The notes beneath the pieces are model-generated. The model worked only from the letters and a program-made list of their open reading frames with translations. It did no database searches and had not been told where the DNA came from. A stretch of 64,000 nt of DNA from Halanaerobacter jeridensis (lineage in GTDB: Bacteria; Bacillota; Halanaerobiia; Halobacteroidales; Halobacteroidaceae). Positions 26,215 through 35,375 of this stretch are shown piece after piece. The position numbers and the translations under genes are program-made. Each line of letters starts with the position of its first letter. Position 1 is the first letter of the stretch. The stretch lies in contig NZ_JAFBDQ010000003.1 in NCBI RefSeq assembly GCF_016908315.1, forward strand, positions 62,001-126,000. Direction: 5' to 3'.

Positions 26215-27105
26215 TTAATCTCCATCTGATAAATTACTCCGATAGACCCTTCTAGTAGGATAAGCTAAATCAATATCTTTTTCCTGCTGAAATGCTAATA
26301 GAACTTGTTCATTGATTTTATGTTCACTTTGCCTTCTTCCCCGGGCTGAAGTTAAATATCGCAAAGTGATTTGTACTCCACTTTCAGCGATATCAACATA
26401 AGTAATTGGCGTTAACTTATTATATTTAATCATATACTTCTTGGACATTGTTTTTAATTCAGAACGGGCTTGTTTTTCAATATCTTCTAAGTTTTCTTCT
26501 GCTACTTCTAAAACTATTTTTTTAGCTCGCTCCCAATCACTATCAAAAGTGATAAGTATTTTTATTTCATTCCACAAATACTCAAAGCCGCTAGTATAAT
26601 TAAATAAAGAACGACTAAAAATAGTGCTATTAGGTATGTTTACTACTCGACCTGTACTTTGGTCTGCTTCTACCCAATTCCCTATTTCTACTAAAGTTGT
26701 ATAAAAAACTTGAATATCTATTACGTCTCCTCGAACATCCCCCAATTCTATACGGTCACCTAAATCAAATGGTTTACGCAAAATTATTAATACCCAGCCT
26801 GCAATATTAAGTAGAACTTGATGTAATGCTAACGCTAAACCGGCTGATAGAAAACCAAAGAAGGTACTTACTGAAGTGAATTTTTCGATCCATACAAAAG
26901 CAATAATCACAATCGCCAATAAAATAATTATGTACTGTAATGTTCTCCGCGCTTGATGGCGTTTCTTATAATTTTCAACTTTATTGTTAATTATTTTTCT
27001 CAACCAGAAAAATAATCCATAAGATAAAATAACAGCTATAATTGACAAACTCCATTTTTGTAGTAACGGATTATTTAAATCTAAACTTTGTAAATTAAAA
27101 TTCAA
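26215..27105 (-). CDS. MscS-family mechanosensitive channel
   Basis: A small-conductance mechanosensitive channel that releases solutes on osmotic downshock, a need in a halophile. It is 296 aa with three hydrophobic helices (about 15-35, 55-75, 80-110). The third carries the pore-lining Ala/Gly-rich segment (GFLSAGLALALHQVLLNIAG). The MscS beta domain follows (LGDRIELGDVRGDVIDI) and then an alpha/beta cytoplasmic vestibule. It is monocistronic with its own terminator. Confidence 0.9.
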   Translation of the reverse strand: MNFNLQSLDLNNPLLQKWSLSIIAVILSYGLFFWLRKIINNKVENYKKRHQARRTLQYIIILLAIVIIAFVWIEKFTSVSTFFGFLSAGLALALHQVLLNIAGWVLIILRKPFDLGDRIELGDVRGDVIDIQVFYTTLVEIGNWVEADQSTGRVVNIPNSTIFSRSLFNYTSGFEYLWNEIKILITFDSDWERAKKIVLEVAEENLEDIEKQARSELKTMSKKYMIKYNKLTPITYVDIAESGVQITLRYLTSARGRRQSEHKINEQVLLAFQQEKDIDLAYPTRRVYRSNLSDGD

Positions 27106-27187
27106 TTCTCACACCTCTTTTTTTGTCTAATTAATTGTCTATAAGTTACTTTAAATTTAATTATATCATTAATCTTTAAAAATAAAA

Positions 27188-27224
27188 ATCCCTAACTACT
27201 ATTTTAAAATAGATAGTTAGGGAT
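27188..27224 (-). terminator. Terminator after the FtsH-like gene
   Basis: ATCCCTAACTA (27188-27198) pairs with TAGTTAGGGAT (27214-27224). On the minus strand it is followed by TTTTTATTTTTAAAG. Confidence 0.8.
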
Positions 27225-27244
27225 ATAAATAATTATATTTTAAT

Positions 27245-28726
27245 TTATGATACTATTTTTTGCTTTTTATTTCTAAATTCATTCCCTGCAATACTTTCTC
27301 GTTCTAAAAGTATTTCCGCTATTTCTGCTACAAAGTTCTGCTGCTGATTAATAATTCCCATTACTCTTTTTTCTTGTTGAGCAATGATGTTAGATACTGT
27401 ATCATGTAATTTATTTTGCGGTAAACTATCTTTACTGACTACACCTAACTCAGACATACCAGAAAAAACAATTTTTTCTGCTAACTGCACAGCTTTTTTG
27501 AAATCATTCTTAGCCCCTGTACTTAAACAGCCTAAAATTTCTTGTTCAACTATTGAACCTGCCAATAAGACAGCTATTTGATCTAGCAAATAATCAATTG
27601 TTTCTAAATAATAGTCATCATCTGGGTTATGACGTACATAACCTAACGCCTTGCCCCGAGAAGTAATGGTTATATTAGATACCGAACCTGGCTGTACTAA
27701 TTCACCTATTAAGGCATGTCCTACTTCGTGATAAGCCACTCGCCTTAATTCACTATCATTTGGTTTACGATTTAATTTTTCACCCATCATTACTTTATCA
27801 ATAGCATCCTTGAAATTGGTAGTAGTTATTTCATCATTTTTATCCCGCATGGCCATAATTGCTGCCTCATTAGCTAAATTTTCTAATTGTGCGCCAGAAA
27901 AGCGAAATGTTTCTTTAGCCAATTGAGTTAAATCAACATCAGCAGCTACTGGTTTATTACGAGTATGAATAGTTAAAATCTCTTTTCTTCCTTCTTTATC
28001 TGGTAAATCAACTTTGACTATTCTATCAAATCTACCAGGACGGAGCAAAGCACTATCTAAAATATCCATCCGATTAGTAGCCCCAATGACCAAAATATTT
28101 ATTTCATCATTATTAGACATTCCATCTAATTCCACTAATAATTGATTTAACGTTTGGTCATATTCTAAATGACTACTATTCTGTCCCCGCTTCCCTGCTA
28201 ATACTTCAATTTCATCAATAAAAATAATCGCATTATTCTTATTATTTTCTTCTGCTTTCTTACGGGCTTCTTTAAATAAATTTCTAACTCGTTTAGCACC
28301 TACTCCAGCATACATCTCTACAAATTCACTTCCCGAGGCAGCAAGAAACACAGAATCAATATAATTTGCTGCTGCTTTAGCTAGCAGAGTTTTCCCTGTT
28401 CCTGGAGGACCACTAAGCATAATCCCTTTCAGAGGTCTAATACCTAATTTCTGTATTTCTTTTTTATTTTTAACAAAATCAAGGGCTTCTAATAATTCAT
28501 TTTTAGCTGTATCTTGTCCGCCAATATCAGAAAAATCAATTTCTGATCCTTGCGATTCATTTCCTTGACTGAAAATCAACTTGCCGCCAAAATCCTGATT
28601 ACCAACAAATTTATAAAGAAAATATCCACCACCAACTAAAAACAAAAAGGGTAAAATATTAATCCCTTGACTCATCAAAAATATCCCTGCTGCAATAGTA
28701 ATTCCCAAGCTAAGCTCTTTAACCAT
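27245..28726 (-). CDS. Short FtsH-like AAA zinc metalloprotease
   Basis: A membrane-anchored ATP-dependent protease, about 493 aa against 600-650 for FtsH. Two hydrophobic helices near the N-terminus are separated by only a few residues, so the usual extracytoplasmic domain is absent. The AAA motor shows SGPPGTGKTLLAKA, IDEIEVLAGKRG and the second region of homology (ATNRMDILD to RPGRFDR). The protease has HEVGH (about 336-340, counted from an ATG further upstream) and STGAKND for the third zinc ligand. ATG 28726 is chosen because AGGTG lies six bases upstream. It overlaps the end of the upstream gene, which encodes a membrane-anchored external domain. I infer the two form one complex. Confidence 0.85.
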   Translation of the reverse strand: MVKELSLGITIAAGIFLMSQGINILPFLFLVGGGYFLYKFVGNQDFGGKLIFSQGNESQGSEIDFSDIGGQDTAKNELLEALDFVKNKKEIQKLGIRPLKGIMLSGPPGTGKTLLAKAAANYIDSVFLAASGSEFVEMYAGVGAKRVRNLFKEARKKAEENNKNNAIIFIDEIEVLAGKRGQNSSHLEYDQTLNQLLVELDGMSNNDEINILVIGATNRMDILDSALLRPGRFDRIVKVDLPDKEGRKEILTIHTRNKPVAADVDLTQLAKETFRFSGAQLENLANEAAIMAMRDKNDEITTTNFKDAIDKVMMGEKLNRKPNDSELRRVAYHEVGHALIGELVQPGSVSNITITSRGKALGYVRHNPDDDYYLETIDYLLDQIAVLLAGSIVEQEILGCLSTGAKNDFKKAVQLAEKIVFSGMSELGVVSKDSLPQNKLHDTVSNIIAQQEKRVMGIINQQQNFVAEIAEILLERESIAGNEFRNKKQKIVS

Positions 28727-29249
28727 TCTCATCACCTACTTTACTTTTGCTTCTAGTCAAGACTTTATAAATTGCTCCTTTATCATCAGCTAAAGTTAAA
28801 TAAATGTAATCATGATCCACTTTTACTTCTGCTTTTTGCAAATTATATTGCTCCCGATATTTATCCACTTCACTCCCAAATTTAGTATACTTACCAGTTA
28901 CTAATGATTCATAAAGGGCCAAATTGATCTTATTATAAATCTGTTTTAAATTAATCGATTCTTTTCCTCTAAATATCAAACTATAATTATCAGTATTTAA
29001 AATATCACTTATTTTCTTTCTAACCTCTAAATTAACAGTTCGCAAATCTTCAATATCAACTAAAAATATCTCTAATTGATACTCTTTTTCTTCTTCTACC
29101 TTCACTTCCTTAATTTGGGGCAGCTCCGTTAATTGTTTTTCGAGTTGACGATCAACACGATAATCAGTAATTAAATAATTGCCTGAAAATAATAATATAA
29201 GTGCTATAATAGCTGCTACAATAACTTTTTTTAGATTGATATCTTCCAC
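28719..29249 (-). CDS. Membrane-anchored external protein, likely FtsH-like partner
   Basis: A 176-aa protein with one N-terminal hydrophobic helix (VIVAAIIALILLFSG) and a charged domain of about 150 residues predicted to lie outside the cytoplasm. I recognise no family. The start is GTG behind AAAGGAG. Its last 8 bases overlap the start region of the FtsH-like protease, which itself lacks an extracytoplasmic domain. It may supply that domain in trans or regulate substrate entry. This is inference from context only. Confidence 0.6.
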   Translation of the reverse strand: MEDINLKKVIVAAIIALILLFSGNYLITDYRVDRQLEKQLTELPQIKEVKVEEEKEYQLEIFLVDIEDLRTVNLEVRKKISDILNTDNYSLIFRGKESINLKQIYNKINLALYESLVTGKYTKFGSEVDKYREQYNLQKAEVKVDHDYIYLTLADDKGAIYKVLTRSKSKVGDENG

Positions 29250-29430
29250 TGCCTGACTCCTTTCTTATCTTTATATTTATCTAAAATGTCTCAAGAAAAC
29301 TCCACGTAAATCTTGTTTTTGATTAGGGTGGAGTAGTTGACCTATAACTCTCATAAGTTTTAAGCTACAAACAATTATAGCATAATTAGAAAGAGGAATC
29401 TAATGTAATATAAATCTAAAATATGTAATT

Positions 29431-29662
29431 TATCTATATAAAGTGTAACTTCGAGATGGCTGAGCAAGCATTTCTTCGCTAAGAAATGCTTGCTCAGCCA
29501 TCTAATGATAGTTTTACTTTAATAGTGGGGTCAGGGATTGTCTTAAAGTGAGGTTACTTATTTTTTGATTGTGCCTCTTGCTTTTGATTTTATGTTTTTA
29601 ACTACTAGCTACTAGCTTTTATCTACTAGCTAGTGGCACGATAGTGCCACTTTATATAGATA
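29431..29662. repeat. MITE-like element, copy 2
   Basis: A 232-bp non-coding element with 15-base inverted ends: TATCTATATAAAGTG at 29431 and CACTTTATATAGATA ending at 29662. Inside, 29454-29503 is a perfect hairpin with two 23-base arms (AGATGGCTGAGCAAG...) and a CGCT loop. The right part carries CTACTAGCTACTAG units and a GTGGCAC/GTGCCAC hairpin, identical in type to copy 1. Copy 3 at about 61 kb is nearly identical in the opposite orientation. It lies downstream of ppk1 and upstream of the membrane-anchored partner gene; nothing else is evident in 29250-29430. Confidence 0.8.
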
Positions 29663-29679
29663 TTATTTCATTTAAAAAA

Positions 29680-29713
29680 GGGATTAAATGACTGAAAACA
29701 GTCATTTAATCCC
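29680..29713 (-). terminator. Terminator after ppk1
   Basis: GGGATTAAATGACTG (29680-29694) pairs perfectly with CAGTCATTTAATCCC (29699-29713) around AAAA. On the minus strand it is followed by CTTTTTT. Confidence 0.9.
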
Positions 29714-29742
29714 GAAAATTATTTCTCGACTAACAAACTTTA

Positions 29743-31869
29743 TTAATGGAAATTAGGTAATTTAGGCTCAAACTTTTTTATCATTTCATCTTGTGATTCT
29801 TCTAATCTCTGTTTAGCTAACTCCCGAAATTTCTCCTGCGAATTAATCTCCTCTTCACCATCAACATTAACTCGTTCATAACTTCCATCAGGTTGCTGTT
29901 CTCTAGCTTTAACTGTGTCCTTAAGAGTTATGCGCAAAATTTTAATTATTCGCTTCTTTAACTTTTCATTTTCAACGGGAAATAACGCTTCCACTCTACG
30001 ATCTAAGTTACGAGGACGCCAATCAGCACTAGATAAAAACACCTGGGCTTGTCCACCATTAGCAAAATAGTAAACTCTACTATGTTCTAATAGTTGGCCC
30101 ACAATACTGATCACTCTGATATTCTCACTAACTCCTTCTATCCCAGGTCGTAAACAGGACATACCTCGCACAATTAAATCAATTTTTACACCTTCTGAAG
30201 CTGCTTTGTAAAGTTCTTTAATTATCTTCTTATCAACTAAAGCATTCATTTTGGCAATAATATGTCCCTCTTTACCTGATTTTACTTGTTCAACTTCATT
30301 TCTAATCCAATTAATAAATGTTTCTCTTAAATCTAAAGGAGCAACTGATAGTTTTCTCCAGCGAGGGGGTTTGGAATAACCAGTTAATAGATTAAATAAG
30401 GAAGACACATCAGCTGCTAAGGGTTCTCGACAGCTAAACATACTTACATCAGTATAAGTTTTGGCAGTCTTATCATTATAATTACCAGTACTTAGATGAG
30501 CATAGCGTCTAATTCCATCAGATTCCTGTCTCACAACTAATAATAATTTAGAGTGAACCTTAAGACCTACTAAGCCATAAACAACATGACAGCCTGCTGC
30601 CTCTAATTTCTTGGCCCACTCAATATTATTCTTTTCATCAAAACGAGCTTTTAATTCCACTAGTACTGTCACCTGCTTACCATTTTCTGCTGCTTTTGCT
30701 AAAGCATCTATAATTGGCGAGTCACCACTAACTCGATATAATGTCTGTTTAATTGCTAAGACATTTGGATCATGCGCTGCCTCTTTGACAAAATCAACTA
30801 TAGGATCAAAAGATTCATAAGGAACATGTAATAAACGATCTCTCTTCCTAATTGCTGCAAATATATCATCCTGATTATGAAAATCTATAGCTGGTTCAGG
30901 ATAATGAGGTTCGAAACGCAAATCTTGATAGCCCTCTAAATCTCTAAAGTCAAAGAAAGGGCTTAAATCAATTGGCCCGTCAATTTCATAGACATCATCG
31001 GAACTCAAATCTAAAGCATCAACTAAAAATTTCTTAATATTTTCATCCATATCATCCTCAATTTCCAATCGAACTGGAAAACCTTTTTCTCTTCTTTTCA
31101 CATAGCGCTCCATTTCAACTAACAAATTGCGTGCATCTTCATCTAAATCTACATCAGCATTCCTAGTTATTCTAAAGTTATTAACCGCTTCAATTTCATA
31201 ACCACTAAATACTTGATCTAAGTATTCTTCAATAACCTTTTCTAAAAAAATAAACACTTTTTGTCCGTCAGGTGCTGGAACTTCAACAATCCTCGGCAGT
31301 ACTGCTGGAACTCTAACTACTGAAAAAAGATTTTGGCCCTCCTTGTTTGGAAGTAAATCTTCTTGTTCATTACTCTTCAAACGTACAGCTAAGTTCAAAC
31401 TTTTATTTAAAATAACTGGAAACGGTCGACTCTGATCAATAGCTCGAGGCGTCAACACAGGTTGAATAGTATCATTAAAATAATCATCAAGATACCTCTG
31501 CTGTGAATCATCCAATTGCTCATACTGAGCAAAATGAATACCTTTTTCCTCTAATTTAGGAACTATATCATTCCAACACTGATATTGGGCTGCTACTAAA
31601 TCATGAATCCGATTAGATAATTCAGCAAAAATCTCTTTAGGAGTTAATCCAGCCTTATCTGTCTCTTTATATCCAGAATTAATTTCATCTTTTAATCTAG
31701 CAACTCGCACCATTACAAATTCATCTAAGTTAGAAGCAGTGATTGATAAAAATTTTAATCTTTCTAATAATGGAGTCTTATCGTCTTGTGCTTCTTCTAA
31801 AACTCGTTTGTTAAATTCTACCCAGCCAAATTGTTTACTAATATAAAATTCTGGATCTCCATAATCCAT
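29743..31869 (-). CDS. ppk1: Polyphosphate kinase 1
   Basis: Makes polyphosphate reversibly from ATP. It is 708 aa, the usual length. The N-terminal domain is WVEFNKRVLEEAQ. Two phospholipase D-like catalytic domains follow, with the phosphohistidine motif GLKVHSKLLLVV and the second His motif LLEHSRVYYF. TVLVELKARFDE and HLSTGNYND are typical of the family. The upstream gene (Ppx/GppA-HD) ends 3 bases before the start, so they are one operon. Polyphosphate storage would link with pstS in this window. Confidence 0.96.
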   Translation of the reverse strand: MDYGDPEFYISKQFGWVEFNKRVLEEAQDDKTPLLERLKFLSITASNLDEFVMVRVARLKDEINSGYKETDKAGLTPKEIFAELSNRIHDLVAAQYQCWNDIVPKLEEKGIHFAQYEQLDDSQQRYLDDYFNDTIQPVLTPRAIDQSRPFPVILNKSLNLAVRLKSNEQEDLLPNKEGQNLFSVVRVPAVLPRIVEVPAPDGQKVFIFLEKVIEEYLDQVFSGYEIEAVNNFRITRNADVDLDEDARNLLVEMERYVKRREKGFPVRLEIEDDMDENIKKFLVDALDLSSDDVYEIDGPIDLSPFFDFRDLEGYQDLRFEPHYPEPAIDFHNQDDIFAAIRKRDRLLHVPYESFDPIVDFVKEAAHDPNVLAIKQTLYRVSGDSPIIDALAKAAENGKQVTVLVELKARFDEKNNIEWAKKLEAAGCHVVYGLVGLKVHSKLLLVVRQESDGIRRYAHLSTGNYNDKTAKTYTDVSMFSCREPLAADVSSLFNLLTGYSKPPRWRKLSVAPLDLRETFINWIRNEVEQVKSGKEGHIIAKMNALVDKKIIKELYKAASEGVKIDLIVRGMSCLRPGIEGVSENIRVISIVGQLLEHSRVYYFANGGQAQVFLSSADWRPRNLDRRVEALFPVENEKLKKRIIKILRITLKDTVKAREQQPDGSYERVNVDGEEEINSQEKFRELAKQRLEESQDEMIKKFEPKLPNFH

Positions 31870-31872
31870 TTC

Positions 31873-33420
31873 CTACCACCGTTCCTTCTTTATTAGTTTA
31901 GTTTTAATTCCGAATACATCTTCAAATAAATTAGATTTCTGCTTAAAAGTCCATTCTTCTAATAAAGTTGGTTCATTAGTAATTATAGTTAATATTAATT
32001 GATTATCTTTTAATTTAACTGCTAAATTGTTGAATTTATTGCGATGGCCTCTATCTAGAGCATCACCCAAACGCAAAATAGAAACTAATTTAGACATCAA
32101 AACTCTATCTTTTCTTTTTAACTTATAATAAGAACGATCTTCTTGCCGCGGTACTTTGCGACTATGATATCTAGCTATATTAGCTACTATTTCTAATTCC
32201 CGATTATTCAATCCCAGAATATTAGAAGAGCGGATTAAATCATAAGAATTATAATAATGACGTTTTAAACTAATAAACTTTCCTACATCATGTAAAATAG
32301 TAGCTACTTGTAGTAAATCTCTTGCTCGTTTACCTAACCCATGAACCTCTTTTGTTTCATCAAATATTTTCAGCACAAATTCTTCTACTTTATCAGCATG
32401 AGCTTGATTATAGTTATACTTTCTTCCAATGCTGCGAGCTGATAAAACTGTATTTTTATAGAACTTTCTTTCGTCTTTTTTAGCCTGTTTTGGATAGAGA
32501 ACATCAAACATTACAACATCTAAAACCGAAACAAAGGGAGCAATAATTCTTTTAGCAGAGGTTAAATTAAATATAGCCTTATAGATAGCCATTGAAGGTA
32601 ATAATATTTCTGCTTTTTCAGCTGATAAACTATACATCTGCTTAACCTGATTAGGAGTTTTATCCTTAATTTCATTATATAAATTCAAAAACTTATCTTT
32701 AGAGATATAACTAAAATTTTTATCTGCTTTAGCCTCACATAATTCAGAAATTAATTCAATCTCTTTACCTGAAGCAATAAAGTGATCCATCTTTTCTTGT
32801 GGTAAGAAACTCTTTAGCATATACGTAAAACTACTTAAATATTCCTCAACTACAATATAAAATTTATTAGTCTTCTCTTGAATTTCCCCTAAAATTTCAC
32901 TTAACTTTAAAGACCCAGTTCTAATATTTTGACTAGAATTAATATTCCCGGCTGTATAAGTAGCAACACCTAAACGGCCTGTTCCTATATAAGAAATTAA
33001 AGAACGATCAATATCTGAATTATTATTCTTTAATTCCTTTAAAATTCCACGATAAATATACTTCTTTTCTTGACTATCATCAAAAACCTCAACTTCTAAA
33101 CCGGTTTTAACTTTAATCTGGTCTAATATATAATCTCTATTCTTAGCTTCTCGGATTGCTGTAGTAGCAATCACTTTTATATACTTAATTTGATAATCAT
33201 TAATTAACTTTTGAAAATTAACTAATGTCTTACACATCTCATCAACTTTCTCAAACTTTATTTTATTACCGGTAAACGTATCATGTCCTAAATTAAGTGG
33301 ATACTCTACTTCTTCTAAAACCCTAAAATTTTCTTCGCCCTTTTTTTCTGCTATATTCATATATAGGGCACTTGAACCTAAATAAATAACTGCAGCTTTG
33401 TTAGGTGAATCGTTTTCCAT
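31873..33420 (-). CDS. Ppx/GppA-HD protein with degraded active-site motifs
   Basis: A 515-aa protein with the overall layout of exopolyphosphatase: an ASKHA-fold N-terminal two-domain module, then an HD domain with ILHDVGKF and LGDALDRG. The phosphate-binding motifs are changed. The first loop reads YLGSSALYM where DIGSNS is expected. The second reads YIGTGRLG instead of DIGGGS. The catalytic Glu region reads DDSQEKKY, and no GGT motif is evident. I infer a non-catalytic polyphosphate or nucleotide sensor, while the HD domain keeps its metal ligands. The start at 33420 follows GAGGAGG. Cotranscribed with ppk1. Confidence 0.75.
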   Translation of the reverse strand: MENDSPNKAAVIYLGSSALYMNIAEKKGEENFRVLEEVEYPLNLGHDTFTGNKIKFEKVDEMCKTLVNFQKLINDYQIKYIKVIATTAIREAKNRDYILDQIKVKTGLEVEVFDDSQEKKYIYRGILKELKNNNSDIDRSLISYIGTGRLGVATYTAGNINSSQNIRTGSLKLSEILGEIQEKTNKFYIVVEEYLSSFTYMLKSFLPQEKMDHFIASGKEIELISELCEAKADKNFSYISKDKFLNLYNEIKDKTPNQVKQMYSLSAEKAEILLPSMAIYKAIFNLTSAKRIIAPFVSVLDVVMFDVLYPKQAKKDERKFYKNTVLSARSIGRKYNYNQAHADKVEEFVLKIFDETKEVHGLGKRARDLLQVATILHDVGKFISLKRHYYNSYDLIRSSNILGLNNRELEIVANIARYHSRKVPRQEDRSYYKLKRKDRVLMSKLVSILRLGDALDRGHRNKFNNLAVKLKDNQLILTIITNEPTLLEEWTFKQKSNLFEDVFGIKTKLIKKERW

Positions 33421-33611
33421 TTTATGCCTCCTCACTTTAAATGGAATTGTAGTTTAAATATTCTAATAATTTCAATTAGTATCTAGTCTTATCTATTGCT
33501 ACTATTAATCATACACCTTTTATTATAGCACAATTCTTACTTGAATATCAGTTAATAAAGAGTTAAATTTGTTAAACTTCTGTTAATTACATGTACAAAT
33601 AATATCAACAC

Positions 33612-33640
33612 TTGCATTCTACTATTTTATATATTAGAAT
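33612..33640 (+). promoter_or_regulatory. Sigma-A-like promoter of the intact Ppx gene
   Basis: TTGCAT (33612-33617), a 17-base spacer and TAGAAT (33635-33640). An 8-bp hairpin (TTTTAGTC/GACTAAAA, 33651-33670) follows directly before the RBS and would be in the leader. The divergent promoter for the minus-strand Ppx-like/ppk1 operon must lie in 33421-33611, but I could not fix it. Confidence 0.45.
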
Positions 33641-33686
33641 TTTAATTAGATTTTAGTCTACTGACTAAAAAAAAGGAATGAAATTC

Positions 33687-35225
33687 ATGCATAATTTAGC
33701 AATTATTGATATCGGTTCAAACTCAATGAAAATGGTTTTAGCAGAAGTGAAAAAAGGTCATTCATTTACTATAATTGATGAATTAAAAGAAACAGTACGT
33801 TTAGGAGAAGGAATGAGCATCGAAAAGAAATTGAAACAAGATCGCATGGATAAAGCAATTCAAACCTTACGTATGTTTAAAGATTTATGTGATGCAACTG
33901 ATACTGAAGAAATTATTACTGTAGCTACTGCAGCAGTAAGAGAAGCTACAAATAGGCAGCAATTTTTACAACGCGTAAAAAGAGAAATTGGCTTAGATGT
34001 TAAGGTTCTTTCAGGAATCGATGAAGGCTATTATGACTACTGGGGAGTAGCTAATAGTATCGACAAAGAAGATGGCTTAATTATGGATATTGGGGGAGGG
34101 AGTATTGAACTAATTTGGATGAAAGATAGGAAAGTAAAAGAATCTACTAGTCTTTCTTTTGGGGCCTTAGATATAACTCAAAATTTTGATTTATATGACA
34201 GTATAAATGAAGAACAGGAAAAAGAATTGGAAGACTTTTTACATGATGCTTATCAAGAAGTACCTTGGCTTTCAGAAATGGATCATACAGCTCTATTAGG
34301 AGTTGGCGGCACAATTAAGAATATTGCCCGCATTGACCAACGTAAAAAAGACTACCCGCTTAATATACTGCATAACTACAAAATGTCTAATGAAGCAATT
34401 AATGACGTTTATCAACTAGTTAAAAGCAAAGATTTAGAAGAAAGAAAAAATATCAGTGGTCTTTCCACAAAACGTGCTGATATCTTCATCGGTGCTTCAG
34501 CAGCAGTTAAAACATTAATTGATTTCTGTGATATCAAAAAATTAATTTTAAGCCGTAAAGGAATTCGCGAAGGGCTAATTTATCATCACCTCTGTCGTTC
34601 TGATCAACCAGTTAAAGATGTAGTTAACTTTTCTATTAAAAATATAATGAATAATTTCAATTTAAACCAAGACCACGCTTATCATATTTATAAACTTAGC
34701 AAATCTCTTTATGATCAGCTAAAAGACCTTTATGAATTAAAACCATCTGAATTTAATGGCGATATTGATAAAATAATCTTAGTGGCAGCGATGATGCATG
34801 ATATAGGAAATCACGTTAATTATTATGATCATCATGAACACTCTTTTTATATGCTTTTAAATTCAGGCATTAATGGTCTATCACACCGTGAATTGCTGCT
34901 TAGTTCCTATATTGCAGCCTCGCATAGACATACAAAATATAGTCTGCATAAATATAATCTAAATCGAGCTAGTCTCCAAAAAATAATCAACAAAAATGGA
35001 CCTGATAAAGAAGCCATTCGTAAAACTGGTATTTTATTAGAGATAGCAGAAAGTTTAGATCGCAGCATGAACGGGATTGTTGAAGCAGTACAATGCTCTA
35101 TTACAGATGAGCAGGTTAATATTAAGACAATTGCTCGTGAAGAAACAGAATTAGAGATTAATGATGCTTTAGAAACTGCTGAGGGATTTGAAAAGTTATA
35201 TGGTAAAAAGCTTAATATATATTAG
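33687..35225 (+). CDS. ppx: Exopolyphosphatase, Ppx/GppA family with HD domain
   Basis: Hydrolyses polyphosphate, or pppGpp in GppA-type members. All ASKHA motifs are canonical: IIDIGSNSMKM at the N-terminus, IDEGYYDY with the catalytic Glu region, MDIGGGSIEL, and GVGGTIKN. The HD domain follows with MMHDIGNH. Length is 512 aa from ATG 33687, chosen because AAGG is then about 10 bases away; ATG 33678 is too close. It diverges from the degraded paralogue and ppk1, so synthesis and breakdown of polyphosphate are encoded back to back. Whether the substrate is polyphosphate or pppGpp cannot be told from sequence. Confidence 0.88.
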   Translation: MHNLAIIDIGSNSMKMVLAEVKKGHSFTIIDELKETVRLGEGMSIEKKLKQDRMDKAIQTLRMFKDLCDATDTEEIITVATAAVREATNRQQFLQRVKREIGLDVKVLSGIDEGYYDYWGVANSIDKEDGLIMDIGGGSIELIWMKDRKVKESTSLSFGALDITQNFDLYDSINEEQEKELEDFLHDAYQEVPWLSEMDHTALLGVGGTIKNIARIDQRKKDYPLNILHNYKMSNEAINDVYQLVKSKDLEERKNISGLSTKRADIFIGASAAVKTLIDFCDIKKLILSRKGIREGLIYHHLCRSDQPVKDVVNFSIKNIMNNFNLNQDHAYHIYKLSKSLYDQLKDLYELKPSEFNGDIDKIILVAAMMHDIGNHVNYYDHHEHSFYMLLNSGINGLSHRELLLSSYIAASHRHTKYSLHKYNLNRASLQKIINKNGPDKEAIRKTGILLEIAESLDRSMNGIVEAVQCSITDEQVNIKTIAREETELEINDALETAEGFEKLYGKKLNIY

Positions 35226-35290
35226 TAATTAGTAATGAGAAAAGAATGACAAGTTAAAAGATTAAAATCAAAATCACTTATAAATTTCCC
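35226..35290. repeat. AGTAATGAGTAA-type repeat, single arm (copy C)
   Basis: AGTAATTAGTAATGAGAAAAG and the following ACAAGTTAAAAGATTAAAATC resemble the left arms of copies A and B. The matching right arm is absent here. It lies directly after the ppx stop codon. Confidence 0.45.
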
Positions 35291-35322
35291 AAGTTTTCTC
35301 CAAAGTATAATTTAATTAATCA

Positions 35323-35359
35323 AAAAGAGGCTTAGCATATTGATTGCTAAGCCTCTTTT
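35323..35359. terminator. Bidirectional terminator between ppx and the M23 peptidase
   Basis: AAAAGAGGCTTAGCA (35323-35337) pairs perfectly with TGCTAAGCCTCTTTT (35345-35359). It serves two convergent genes. Confidence 0.9.
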
Positions 35360-35375
35360 AATTTCTACTTACAAA

